This document shows, in pieces, positions 26,400-34,407 of a DNA stretch of 64,000 nt. Each line of letters begins with the position of its first letter. Position 1 is the first letter of the stretch. The translations under genes and the position numbers were made by a program. The notes under the pieces are model-generated. The model made no database searches and was not told the origin of the DNA. It worked only from the letters and a program-made list of their open reading frames with translations. The DNA lies in NCBI RefSeq assembly GCF_010723575.1, contig NZ_BLKZ01000002.1:682001-746000 (forward strand), in the 5' to 3' direction. The DNA comes from Mycobacterium bourgelatii (GTDB lineage: Bacteria > Actinomycetota > Actinomycetes > Mycobacteriales > Mycobacteriaceae).

Positions 26400-26420
26400 T
26401 TATCGTCATATCGACGATAA
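26400..26420. promoter_or_regulatory. Operator-like inverted repeat 2 (nrtR / SPFH gap)
   Basis: TTATCGTC-ATATC-GACGATAA is a perfect 8-bp inverted repeat with a 5-base spacer. It ends just before AAGGAGG, the ribosome-binding site of the SPFH gene (26423-26429). With the sister site at 26369-26383 it is the best candidate for NrtR binding. Confidence 0.65.
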
Positions 26421-26437
26421 CTAAGGAGGTGGCCCCA

Positions 26438-27439
26438 ATGGCCGTCATCACCCGCTACCCACTGCTACGTCACCTACGGGCCGAGCAGACGGCCCACGTC
26501 CGGGCGGTGCGCAGAGGCAAGCTCGCGCACGACGGGCCGGGGTTGGCATTCTGGTTTCTGCCACTGACCGCGGCGATGTCCGAGATTCCGCTCGACGACC
26601 GAGAACTGCCGCTGTTATTTCGCGGCAGGACAAGCGATTTCCAGGAAGTGACCATCCAGGCCACCGTGACGTATCGCATCGTCGATCCGACGCTGGCCGC
26701 GCAGCGTATCGACTTTTCCATCGACACCGAAACCGGCAACTGGCGGTCGGCGCCCCTGGAACAGGTTGGCGGGATACTTACCGAATCCGCTCAGCAGCAC
26801 GGCCTGGACTTGCTGGCACGCACCACGTTGACTGCGGTTCTGGCGGACGGGATCAGCGCGGTACGAGATCGAGTGACGAACGGCCTGGCCGGCGACACCC
26901 GGCTCGCCGAGACGGGCATCGCGGTGTTGGGTGTTCGGGTGGTGGCGATACGCCCCGAGGCAGAGGTGGAACGCGCGCTGCAGACCCCGACCCGGGAACA
27001 GGTGCAGCAGGAGGCGGACCGCGCGACGTTCGAACGCCGCGCGCTGGCCGTGGAGCGCGAACGGGCCATCGGTGAGAATGAAATGCAGACCAAGATCGAA
27101 TTGGCCCGTCGCAGGGAGGAATTGGTTGCGCAGGACGGCATCAACGACCGCCTGAAAACCCAGGAAGTCTGGGCGGCCGAAGCGATCGCCACCGAAGCTC
27201 GTGCCCGCCGAGACGTACAACTGGCCGAGGTGAAGGCCCAAGCCATTCGGCTGGTCGGCGACGCGAAGGCCGCGGCCGAATCCGCGCGACTGGCCGCCTA
27301 CCGTGACTTGTCCGAGGCCACCCTATTGGGCCTGGCGGTCAAGGAGCTCGCCGCGAGCCTGCCCAAGATCGAGCACTTGGTGTTGACGCCGGACCTGCTG
27401 GCGCCGGTGCTGGCCCGCCTTGGGGGAGCTGCCCAATGA
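26438..27439 (+). CDS. SPFH/band-7 domain protein
   Basis: A 333-residue protein starting MAVITRYPLLRHLRAEQTAH at ATG 26438, chosen because AAGGAGG lies eight bases before; GTG 26429 is the alternative start. Residues about 20-180 form an SPFH domain (LPLLFRGRTSDFQEVTIQAT, VTYRIVDPTLAAQRI, TGIAVLGVRVVAIRPEAEVE). Residues 185-290 are a long charged helix (ERRALAVERERAIGENEMQT) likely to make a coiled coil for oligomer formation. No N-terminal membrane anchor is evident, so it may be a soluble or peripheral scaffold. The stop overlaps the NAD kinase-like start by ATGA, implying that the two work together. The role is not known; SPFH proteins usually organise membrane microdomains or protease complexes. 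Confidence 0.8.
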   Translation: MAVITRYPLLRHLRAEQTAHVRAVRRGKLAHDGPGLAFWFLPLTAAMSEIPLDDRELPLLFRGRTSDFQEVTIQATVTYRIVDPTLAAQRIDFSIDTETGNWRSAPLEQVGGILTESAQQHGLDLLARTTLTAVLADGISAVRDRVTNGLAGDTRLAETGIAVLGVRVVAIRPEAEVERALQTPTREQVQQEADRATFERRALAVERERAIGENEMQTKIELARRREELVAQDGINDRLKTQEVWAAEAIATEARARRDVQLAEVKAQAIRLVGDAKAAAESARLAAYRDLSEATLLGLAVKELAASLPKIEHLVLTPDLLAPVLARLGGAAQ

Positions 27440-28326
27440 CATTGCCCCCGAGAGCGATCCTGGTGCACCGACGTACCGAGCTCGACGATGCGCTGGCCCG
27501 ACACGGCACCCATGGGCAGGCCGCGTTCTTTCTGTCCAGCCGGGGGCGCAGCATCGATGAGCTCGAAGCGCGGCACCGGCGCACTCAAGCGGCCCTTGCC
27601 ACCGTCGCCGCGGCGATTCCGACCGACTGGCGTCGCGGCCGCGTCGAACGCCAAGACCTGTCCCGATTTCTGTTCGAGCCCAACGACGTCGTCGTCGTGG
27701 TCGGCCAGGACGGGCTGGTGGCCAATGTTGCGAAATATCTCGACGGCCAGCCGGTGATCGGCGTCAACCCCGAACGGGATCGCAACGCCGGCGTGCTGGT
27801 GCCACACACGCCCGACAACGCCGTTGCGCTGATCCGGCCCGCGGCGGAAGGTGCCGCCGACGTTGAGCCGCGCACCATGGTCGCGGCGGACACCGACGAC
27901 GGGCAGCAGCTACTGGCCGTCAACGAGATCTTCGTCGGTCATGTCAGCCATCAAACCGCGCGCTACACAATCAAATTGGCCGACGGACGGGCCGAGCGGC
28001 AAGCATCGTCGGGACTGATCGTCTCAACCGGCACCGGCGCGACCGGCTGGTGTCGGTCGGTCTGGGAAGAACGCCATAGCAGTATCGCGTTACCGGGCCC
28101 GACCGAGTCCCGGCTCGCGTGGTTCGTTCGTGAGGCCTGGCCGTCGCCCGCCACCGGTACGTCCCTGGTGGAAGGGGAGTTGGCCGCGGCGACGCTGACC
28201 GTCGACGTGGAGTCGGACCGCCTGGTGGTGTTCGGCGACGGCATCGAAAGCGACGCTTTGGCGGTCTCGTGGGGACAACGGCTCTCGCTGAGGCTGGCCC
28301 AACAGCGGCTGCGCCTGGTGCGTTGA
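27436..28326 (+). CDS. Divergent NAD(H) kinase-like protein
   Basis: A 296-residue protein of the NAD kinase/diacylglycerol kinase-like fold. The NAD kinase signature GGDGT appears as VVGQDGLVANVAKYL (about 93-107), followed by GQPVIGVNPERDRNAGVL. NEIFVGHVSHQ and GLIVSTGTGATGWCR correspond to the conserved NE and STPTGSTAY blocks of NAD kinases. The changes at catalytic positions (Q for the second G, L for T) make enzymatic function uncertain. It is translated with the SPFH protein and placed next to nrtR operators, which fits a role in NAD(P) balance. PpnK, the housekeeping enzyme, would be encoded elsewhere. Confidence 0.7.
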   Translation: MTLPPRAILVHRRTELDDALARHGTHGQAAFFLSSRGRSIDELEARHRRTQAALATVAAAIPTDWRRGRVERQDLSRFLFEPNDVVVVVGQDGLVANVAKYLDGQPVIGVNPERDRNAGVLVPHTPDNAVALIRPAAEGAADVEPRTMVAADTDDGQQLLAVNEIFVGHVSHQTARYTIKLADGRAERQASSGLIVSTGTGATGWCRSVWEERHSSIALPGPTESRLAWFVREAWPSPATGTSLVEGELAAATLTVDVESDRLVVFGDGIESDALAVSWGQRLSLRLAQQRLRLVR

Positions 28327-28361
28327 CAATTCTGAGTTGGGGCCTCGATTAGGCTGCCACC

Positions 28362-29249
28362 GTGAACACCCGTATCGACCTCGGCCCGCAGTCGCTGTTG
28401 TGGCGATGGGCCGGTGACATGCGGATCGGTTTCGAAGGCGGAACCGCGGGACTGATGCAAACCATGCACCCGGCGATCGGCCAGGGACTGATAGACCACT
28501 CGAACTTCTTCGACGACCCGGTGGATCGGGTATTCCGTTCCCTGCCGGGGATTCTCGGAGCTGTCTATGCCGGTCCCACCGCTGACGCCATCGGGATTGA
28601 GGTGCGTGACTTTCACCGTGACATCAAGGGTGTCCTGCCCGACGGGCAGCGCTACCACGCGCTGAGTCCCGACACCTACTGGTGGGCGCACGCGACCTTC
28701 CAGGTCATGGTTCATCGGCTTGCTGAGTATTGGGACAATCACCGGCTCACCGATGGTGAACGCGAGCAGCTCTACCGCGAAGGGTGCGAGTGGTACCGCC
28801 GCTATGGCATGTCAGACTCGGTGTTGCCGCCGACGCTGGCGGAATTCAATCGCGAATATGAGCGCTACTGCGCAGAGGTGTTGCAGCCCAACGCCGCATC
28901 TGACTACCTGATCGAGTTCATCAAGCGCCCGGCGATTCCCGATATGAGCGCCTCGCGCGACTTTCCCAGCCACCCGCGCCTTCGGCCGCTGGCAAATTGG
29001 CTGTTGCCCACGTTGCCGGTCCGGGCCGCGCTGGCACCCCCAATGCAGCTGGTGATCTTCGGTGGCCTGCCGCCGATTGTGCGGGAACGCTTTTCGATTC
29101 GGTGGACCAAGGCCAATGAGAGAAGCTACCGGGCAATCCGCGCCGTCATCCGTAACACCTGGCCGGCCGTGCCGGCGTCGCTGAAATGGCATGTGGCAGC
29201 GCGCAAAGGCTGGCTGCGTGAGTTGGGCACCGTGCCGCGTCGCGTCTAG
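28362..29249 (+). CDS. Oxygenase MpaB-family protein (DUF2236)
   Basis: A 295-residue DUF2236 protein. Typical positions: FEGGTAGLMQTMHPAIGQGL near the N-terminus, DPVDRVFRSL, the central D-T-Y-W-W-A-H motif in SPDTYWWAHATFQVMVH, and YRRYGMSDSVLPPTLAEFNR. The conserved His and Arg residues are those proposed to hold a haem in latex-clearing and MpaB oxygenases. Mycobacteria carry many paralogues; another is at 35885-36808. It starts at GTG 28362, 35 bases after the NAD kinase-like gene, and could be the end of that operon. The substrate is unknown. Confidence 0.75.
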   Translation: MNTRIDLGPQSLLWRWAGDMRIGFEGGTAGLMQTMHPAIGQGLIDHSNFFDDPVDRVFRSLPGILGAVYAGPTADAIGIEVRDFHRDIKGVLPDGQRYHALSPDTYWWAHATFQVMVHRLAEYWDNHRLTDGEREQLYREGCEWYRRYGMSDSVLPPTLAEFNREYERYCAEVLQPNAASDYLIEFIKRPAIPDMSASRDFPSHPRLRPLANWLLPTLPVRAALAPPMQLVIFGGLPPIVRERFSIRWTKANERSYRAIRAVIRNTWPAVPASLKWHVAARKGWLRELGTVPRRV

Positions 29250-29267
29250 TTGCACTGCTGACGACGC

Positions 29268-31229
29268 TCACCCGTCATCGGCTTCGCGCGTCAATTGAGG
29301 TATGAGTCCACCGGCCAGGATGTAGTCGACCTGTCGGGGCGAAAGCCGCTGACAAACTTTGAAAGTCGTGTCCTTGGTGACGTTCTTGATGGTGATGGGT
29401 TCATTTTCCGCCAGGGCCTTCTGCAGGTTCGTGAACGCGAGAGTGTCGTCTTGCTCGATGCTGTCGTAGTCGTCCGCATCGACGAACTCCAGCGCCAGCA
29501 CTCCGAAGTTCGCCAGGTTCTGCCAATGGATGCGGGCAAACGACTTCGCGATCACCACCCGCAATCCCAACTGGCGCAACGCGATCGCCGCGTGCTCGCG
29601 CGAGGAGCCCTGGCCGTAGTTGTCGCCACCGACGATGACGTGGCCGGTCTCGTCCGCTTCCTGGGCGCGGTCGGGATAGGACTCGTCGATCTGGGTGAAG
29701 CTGAACGCCGCGAGCTTCGGAATGTTCGACCGGAACGGCAACGCGCGAGCACCGGCGGGGGAGATCTCGTCGGTCGAGATGTTGTCGCCGACCTTCAACA
29801 GCACGGGCGCCTCGAACTCGTCGGGCAGCGGTTCCAGGTCGGGTAGTCCAGAAATGTTGGGACCCTTCACCGGTTCGACGTCTTTGGCCTCGTCCGGTTC
29901 CAGCGGGGGCACCAGCATCGCGGTGTTGATGCTGTTCTTCTCGGGAATGCGCAACGTCGGATAGTCGACGCCTTCGGTCTTGGCCCACTCGCGCGGGTCG
30001 GTGATCACCCCCGTCAGTGCAGATGCGGCCGCGGTCTCGGGCGAACACAGCCACACCTTGTCCTCTTTGGTGCCCGAGCGCCCCGGGAAATTGCGCGGCA
30101 TCGTGCGTAGCGAGTTGTGTCCCGTGGCCGGGGCCTGGCCCATGCCAATGCAGCCCATGCAGCCCGCCTGATGGATCCGGGCGCCAGCCATCACCAGCGA
30201 TGTCGTCGCGCCCATCGACATCAGGTCGGCGAGGATCTGCCGCGAGGTGGGGTTGATGTCGAAGCTGACGGCCGGTGACGTTTGGCGACCGTCGACCATC
30301 GCCGCAGCGATCGCGAAGTCACGCAGACCGGGGTTGGCGCTCGATCCGATGACCACCTGAGCTATCGGCTCGCCCACGACTTCCCGCACCGGCACCACGT
30401 TGCCCGGCGACGACGGCTTGGCGATCAAAGGCTCCAGCTCGGAAAGGTCGATGGTTTCGTCGATGTCGTAATCCGCCCCGTCGTCAGGCAACAGCTCGAC
30501 CCAGTCGTCCTCGCGTCCCTCGGCGCGCAGGAATTCCCGCACGGCGTCGTCGCTGGGGAACACCGATGTGGTGGCGCCCAGTTCGGCGCCCATGTTGGCG
30601 ATGACGTGCCGGTCCATCGCGGTCAAAGTCGCCAGGCCGGGCCCGTAGTACTCGATGATCCGGTTAACCCCACCCTTGACATCGTGGCGCCGCAGCATTT
30701 CCAGGATCACGTCCTTGGCCGAACACCACTGCGGCAGTTCACCTTCCAGCCGAACCCCCCACACCTCGGGCATGCGAAGGTGCAACGGCTTGCCGGCGAT
30801 GGCGACCGCCACTTCCAAGCCGCCGACCCCGATCGCGAGCATGCCGAGTGAACCCGCCGCGGGGGTGTGCGAGTCGGAGCCGACCATGGTCTTGCCGGGA
30901 ATGCCGAAGCGCTGCATGTGCGTCGGATGCGAAACACCGTTACCGGGCTTGGAAAACCACAGCCCGAAGTGTTGCGCGGCGGTACGCAGATACTCGTGAT
31001 CCTCGGCGTTCTTTTCGTCGGTCTGCAGCAAGTTGTGGTCGACGTACTGCACGCTCACTTCAGTCTGGGCGCGATCCAGGCCGAGCGCCTCCAGTTCCTG
31101 CATTACCAATGTGCCGGTGGCGTCCTGGGTCAACGTCTGGTCGATCCGGATGGCAATTTCGTCACCCGGTTTCAACTCCCCCGACACGAGATGCGACTCG
31201 ATCAACTTATGAGTTACGTTGGCCGCCAT
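29268..31229 (-). CDS. acn: Short aconitate hydratase (aconitase/IPM isomerase family)
   Basis: A 653-residue member of the aconitase superfamily, with the large catalytic domains (about 1-500) and the swivel domain (about 505-650, VGDNISTDEISPAGA and GGDNYGQGSSREHAA). ATG 31229 follows AGGAGG; an in-frame extension adds eight residues. It is shorter than mycobacterial AcnA (about 940 residues) and resembles the mitochondrial or Aquifex-type size class. The Fe-S ligands are partly changed: the usual IGSCTN motif reads IGSSAN (Ser297), while the Cys-x2-Cys pair C357/C360 in AGCMGCIGMG is kept. C394 in WLCSPE is a possible substitute. It should interconvert citrate and isocitrate or a related substrate. 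Confidence 0.8.
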   Translation of the reverse strand: MAANVTHKLIESHLVSGELKPGDEIAIRIDQTLTQDATGTLVMQELEALGLDRAQTEVSVQYVDHNLLQTDEKNAEDHEYLRTAAQHFGLWFSKPGNGVSHPTHMQRFGIPGKTMVGSDSHTPAAGSLGMLAIGVGGLEVAVAIAGKPLHLRMPEVWGVRLEGELPQWCSAKDVILEMLRRHDVKGGVNRIIEYYGPGLATLTAMDRHVIANMGAELGATTSVFPSDDAVREFLRAEGREDDWVELLPDDGADYDIDETIDLSELEPLIAKPSSPGNVVPVREVVGEPIAQVVIGSSANPGLRDFAIAAAMVDGRQTSPAVSFDINPTSRQILADLMSMGATTSLVMAGARIHQAGCMGCIGMGQAPATGHNSLRTMPRNFPGRSGTKEDKVWLCSPETAAASALTGVITDPREWAKTEGVDYPTLRIPEKNSINTAMLVPPLEPDEAKDVEPVKGPNISGLPDLEPLPDEFEAPVLLKVGDNISTDEISPAGARALPFRSNIPKLAAFSFTQIDESYPDRAQEADETGHVIVGGDNYGQGSSREHAAIALRQLGLRVVIAKSFARIHWQNLANFGVLALEFVDADDYDSIEQDDTLAFTNLQKALAENEPITIKNVTKDTTFKVCQRLSPRQVDYILAGGLIPQLTREADDG

Positions 31230-31432
31230 CGTGTCCTCCTCAACTGGCCTCACACCGCCCGCAGCGGGTCGACAGCTGTGGTCCCGAAGTTGCGACGAAC
31301 CCGCTGTAGGGCATTAATTCGAGCGTTTCCCGGCTAGGCCCGATCGAAACAATGCAGTGCGTTTGCGGACTGACTTTCGTGTCGCCGGGGATCCAGATCG
31401 ATCGACGGCGCACCATGCCGCACACTGTTGCC

Positions 31433-31702
31433 ATGGCGATGTTCAGGGGATCGGGTGGTGACGACGACCAGAGCGAGCGACTCGCACAGCTCGAAAGGCG
31501 CGTGGAGTTGTTGGAGCGGGCGGTTCGCGGTTACGGGATTCCAATCCCCGTCGCACATGAAGGCTCGTCCACCGAGACTGTGGTGAGTTCCGCGGTGCGA
31601 CAGCTGGTGTCACAGGGGAACAAGCTCGCAGCCATCAAGGCTCTGGTGCAGGAGACCGGGATGGGTCTCAAGCAAGCCAAGGACATCGTCGACCGGCTCT
31701 AG
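31433..31702 (+). CDS. Ribosomal L7/L12 C-terminal-domain-like small protein
   Basis: An 89-residue protein from ATG 31433 (MAMFRGSGGDDDQSERLAQL). Residues 14-30 are a short coiled coil (ERLAQLERRVELLERAV). The C-terminal 35 residues, SQGNKLAAIKALVQETGMGL followed by KQAKDIVDRL, copy the helix-loop-helix of the L7/L12 C-terminal domain, which binds translation factors. The N-terminal dimer domain of true L7/L12 is absent, so this is a stand-alone paralogue, a type common in actinobacteria. It is divergent from the aconitase gene and convergent with the dehydratase gene. Function is unknown. Confidence 0.7.
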   Translation: MAMFRGSGGDDDQSERLAQLERRVELLERAVRGYGIPIPVAHEGSSTETVVSSAVRQLVSQGNKLAAIKALVQETGMGLKQAKDIVDRL

Positions 31703-31724
31703 CCGTCGATCGCGTGCACGCTGC

Positions 31725-32753
31725 CTAGCTGAAGCGGACGTTCAAGGTCGCGAGACCGAAAATCTTCCGCCCCGCCGACTTCGCGCCGAGGATGACGACT
31801 CCGGTGCGCGTTTCCGGATCCAATGACTTGATCCGGCCGCTGAACTCGATGTCTGCGCCCTCGATGGCCGGCACGACGGCGGGAGCTGACAGCCGCACCG
31901 CATAACGGGTGACCGCACCGGGGTCGCCCGACCACGCGGAAACGAACCCGGCACCCAACCCCATGGTGAGCATTCCGTGCGCGATAACGTCGGGGAGCCC
32001 GGCCACTTTGGCGAGATTTTCGTCCCAGTGAATCGGGTTCGCGTCGCCGGCTACGCCGGAGTAGTTCACCACGTCGCCGCGCGACAGGTGTGCGTGCCGG
32101 ACCGGCAGCTCGTCGCCGACCGCAACGGCGTCAAAGGACGGCGTCCCCGGCGTGCGGGTAGTGCCTTGCTCGGCGATAGGTGCCTCGTCGTCGGGCCGCA
32201 CCGTCTTTTCGTAGGCGGCGTCGGCTGCGTGGGGTTCGAGGAACCGGACGTCGTGCATCATCGCGCTCTGCACGGCGGTCTTGACCGCGGGATCAATTTC
32301 CTCGCTGGTGACGCCGATGACGGTGGTGTGCAGCGTGTGTACCCGCTCACCCGCCTGGTCGGTGAAGGTGTTCGTCACGGTGATCAGATCCCGGCCGGCG
32401 GCCCTACGCACCGATGTCAGTTCGACATCGACCAGCAGTTCGTCCCCCGCGACGATCGGGCGGTGCTGCTCGAAGACTTCTTCGGTCTGTACGTAGGTGT
32501 CGTAACCGACGACAACCTCTTCGAACATGCGGCGATTGCACGCCATGCCTGGGACCGACGTGAACGTCAGTGGCGCCACCACGTCGGAATAGCCGAGTTC
32601 CGCGGCGGCCGCGACGTCCCAGTGCGCGGGGTTGTAGTCCTGCACCGCGCGGGCGTACTCGCGCAGCTTTTCACGGCCCACCAGGTACGTGGTGTTCATC
32701 TGGTAGTAGTGGCCGACCCGTGATTCGAGCGCCGAAGTCTCTGCTGTCGTCAT
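31725..32753 (-). CDS. Fused HadA/HadB-type (3R)-hydroxyacyl dehydratase (MaoC family)
   Basis: A 342-residue protein with two hot-dog domains. The N-terminal half (about 10-160) carries YNPAHWDVAAAAELGYSDVV; the C-terminal half (about 210-340) carries AGDANPIHWDENLAKVAGLP with the Asp and His of the R-hydratase active site. Fusions of this size are annotated as fused HadA/HadB-like dehydratases in mycobacteria. They remove water from 3-hydroxyacyl chains in fatty or mycolic acid synthesis, or hydrate enoyl-CoA. I chose ATG 32753 (MTTAETSALE) because longer frames add a low-complexity leader. The gene is isolated, divergent from an SDR gene. Confidence 0.8.
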   Translation of the reverse strand: MTTAETSALESRVGHYYQMNTTYLVGREKLREYARAVQDYNPAHWDVAAAAELGYSDVVAPLTFTSVPGMACNRRMFEEVVVGYDTYVQTEEVFEQHRPIVAGDELLVDVELTSVRRAAGRDLITVTNTFTDQAGERVHTLHTTVIGVTSEEIDPAVKTAVQSAMMHDVRFLEPHAADAAYEKTVRPDDEAPIAEQGTTRTPGTPSFDAVAVGDELPVRHAHLSRGDVVNYSGVAGDANPIHWDENLAKVAGLPDVIAHGMLTMGLGAGFVSAWSGDPGAVTRYAVRLSAPAVVPAIEGADIEFSGRIKSLDPETRTGVVILGAKSAGRKIFGLATLNVRFS

Positions 32754-32961
32754 GAATGTGTCCAACTTTTCTATCGGCGTGTTCTCTGCCGCCGACCCAA
32801 GCACACTAACGGCGGGTGCAGCGGGCAGCACACGGCGGGCATCATTTGGGCGTTTGGTTCCAAAACGAGGCAAGTGATCGTGACAAGCTGTCACACCTGG
32901 CGCGATCGAACGGGTATAAGAGCTATCAGACCGCCAAATCGATAGCCAAAGGAGCCCACCA

Positions 32962-33783
32962 ATGGAGTCCGTCAAGGGGACCAACGTCCTAGTCACCGGT
33001 GCCGCTATGGGCCTTGGCAAGCTGTTCGCCACCCAGGCCGTCAAGGAGGGCGCCGCTGCCGTGGTCCTCTGGGACGCCAACGAGGTCGCCCTGAAGGAGA
33101 CCGCGGCGGAGTTGGAAAAGGCCGGTGGGACCGTCCACTACGCGACCGTCGACGTCACCTCCCAGTCCGCGGTTGCCGAGGCGGCCGAGCGGGTGCGTAA
33201 CGACGTCGGCACGATCCACGTGCTGTTCAACAACGCCGGGATCGTGCGCGGTAACGGCTACTTCTGGGAGAACTCGACGCGCGACTTCACGCTGACCATG
33301 GAGGTCAACTCCATTGGGCCCATGCTGGTGGCCCGGGAGTTCCTGCCGGCGATGATCGAGTCCGGGGCGCAATGTCGCGTCGTCAACATCGCCTCGTCGG
33401 CCGGGCTCAACGCCATTCCCCGCATGGCCGCATATGCCGCCTCCAAGTGGGCGGCGATCGGCTTCTCGGACTCGGTGCGACTGGAGCTGGAGCAGGCCGG
33501 GCACGACAAGGTGAAGGTGACGACGGTCTGCCCCACCTACATCAACACGGGCATGTTCGAGGGCGCCAAGGGCATCTTGTTCACGCCGATGCTCGAGCAG
33601 GAAGAGGTTGTCCAGCGGACCTGGGCGGCCATGTTGAAGGGCCAACCGTTCGTCATCATGCCGTGGACCTCGAAGATGAACAAAGTGCTGTCCGCGGTGC
33701 TGCCTATCGGGCTGCGCGACTTCTACCTCCGGCGCGTCGGTGTCTACAACTCCATGGACGAGTTCTCCGGGCACGGCCAGTAA
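32962..33783 (+). CDS. Short-chain dehydrogenase/reductase
   Basis: A 273-residue classical SDR. The cofactor-binding motif TGAAMGLG (about 12-19), the NNAG motif (about 90-93), the catalytic Ser in VVNIASSAG, and Tyr and Lys in AAYAASKWAAIG are all present. The acidic Asp after the second strand (LWDANEV) suggests NAD(H). ATG 32962 has an AAAGGAG ribosome-binding site. The C-terminal 50 residues (KMNKVLSAVLPIGLRDFYLR) resemble those of mycobacterial SDRs that reduce lipid or alcohol substrates. A GC-rich hairpin follows the gene. Confidence 0.85.
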   Translation: MESVKGTNVLVTGAAMGLGKLFATQAVKEGAAAVVLWDANEVALKETAAELEKAGGTVHYATVDVTSQSAVAEAAERVRNDVGTIHVLFNNAGIVRGNGYFWENSTRDFTLTMEVNSIGPMLVAREFLPAMIESGAQCRVVNIASSAGLNAIPRMAAYAASKWAAIGFSDSVRLELEQAGHDKVKVTTVCPTYINTGMFEGAKGILFTPMLEQEEVVQRTWAAMLKGQPFVIMPWTSKMNKVLSAVLPIGLRDFYLRRVGVYNSMDEFSGHGQ

Positions 33784-33797
33784 GCACCGTCGGTAAC

Positions 33798-33816
33798 CCC
33801 GGGCGGTAAGCCCGGG
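33798..33816 (+). terminator. GC-rich stem-loop after the SDR gene
   Basis: CCCGGGC and GCCCGGG (33798-33804 and 33810-33816) pair perfectly around a 5-base loop, 15 bases after the SDR stop. There is no T run, which is common for mycobacterial terminators. Confidence 0.5.
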
Positions 33817-33850
33817 CATGAGGTCCGGGCGCGTCGCTTAGCGTGAAGCG

Positions 33851-34399
33851 ATGACGCCATCGGACAGCCTCCTCACGGAAATGCTCGACGAGTACCAGTT
33901 GCGCAGGCTGGTCCATGCGTACTGCCGTGCCGTCGACCGCGGTGACACCGTCCAACTGCGCAGCCTGTACCACCCCGACGCGGCAGACAACCACGGCCGC
34001 TTCTCCGCGGGTGGCACCGACGATTTCTTCGCCAACCTCGACGCCGCCCGTCCATACCTTCGGGCGATGCAGCACAACATCACCACGGCAAATTTCGTCA
34101 TCAGTGGACACCTCGCTGAGGGTGAGGTCTACAGCATCGCCATGCACACGTTCCGAGCGCGCGGACGAGACGTCGATGTCCTGATCGGTGGGCGGTACTT
34201 GGACAAGTACGAGAAGCGGGATGGCACATGGGGTTTCACCGAGCGGATGATCGTCACCGACTGGGCACGGGTCAGCGACCCGTCGGTCCTGGACTTCTCA
34301 CATCCAATCGTCGAAGGGACGCCACGAGGCGCTATGGACGCGAATGACCCGTCCTACCAGTTCTTTTCGCTATTTCCCGGGCATCCAGTGGCGGATTAG
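33851..34399 (+). CDS. SnoaL-like/NTF2-family protein
   Basis: A 182-residue protein with the NTF2-like cone fold: an N-terminal helix (LLTEMLDEYQLRRLVHAYCR), then AVDRGDTVQLRSLYHPDAAD, and beta strands ending in WGFTERMIVTDWARV. The Asp/His positions of SnoaL-like isomerases or dehydratases (Y-x-R-A-V-D and H-P-D) are present. It follows the SDR gene by 67 bases on the same strand. Such pairs are often found in polyketide or steroid-like degradation, but the substrate here is unknown. Confidence 0.75.
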   Translation: MTPSDSLLTEMLDEYQLRRLVHAYCRAVDRGDTVQLRSLYHPDAADNHGRFSAGGTDDFFANLDAARPYLRAMQHNITTANFVISGHLAEGEVYSIAMHTFRARGRDVDVLIGGRYLDKYEKRDGTWGFTERMIVTDWARVSDPSVLDFSHPIVEGTPRGAMDANDPSYQFFSLFPGHPVAD

Positions 34400-34407
34400 T
34401 TAGGCGG

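Noticed and set aside
32754..33080. N-terminal extension of the fused dehydratase
   Set aside because: It overlaps the divergent SDR gene and lacks hot-dog sequence; ATG 32753 fits the family length.
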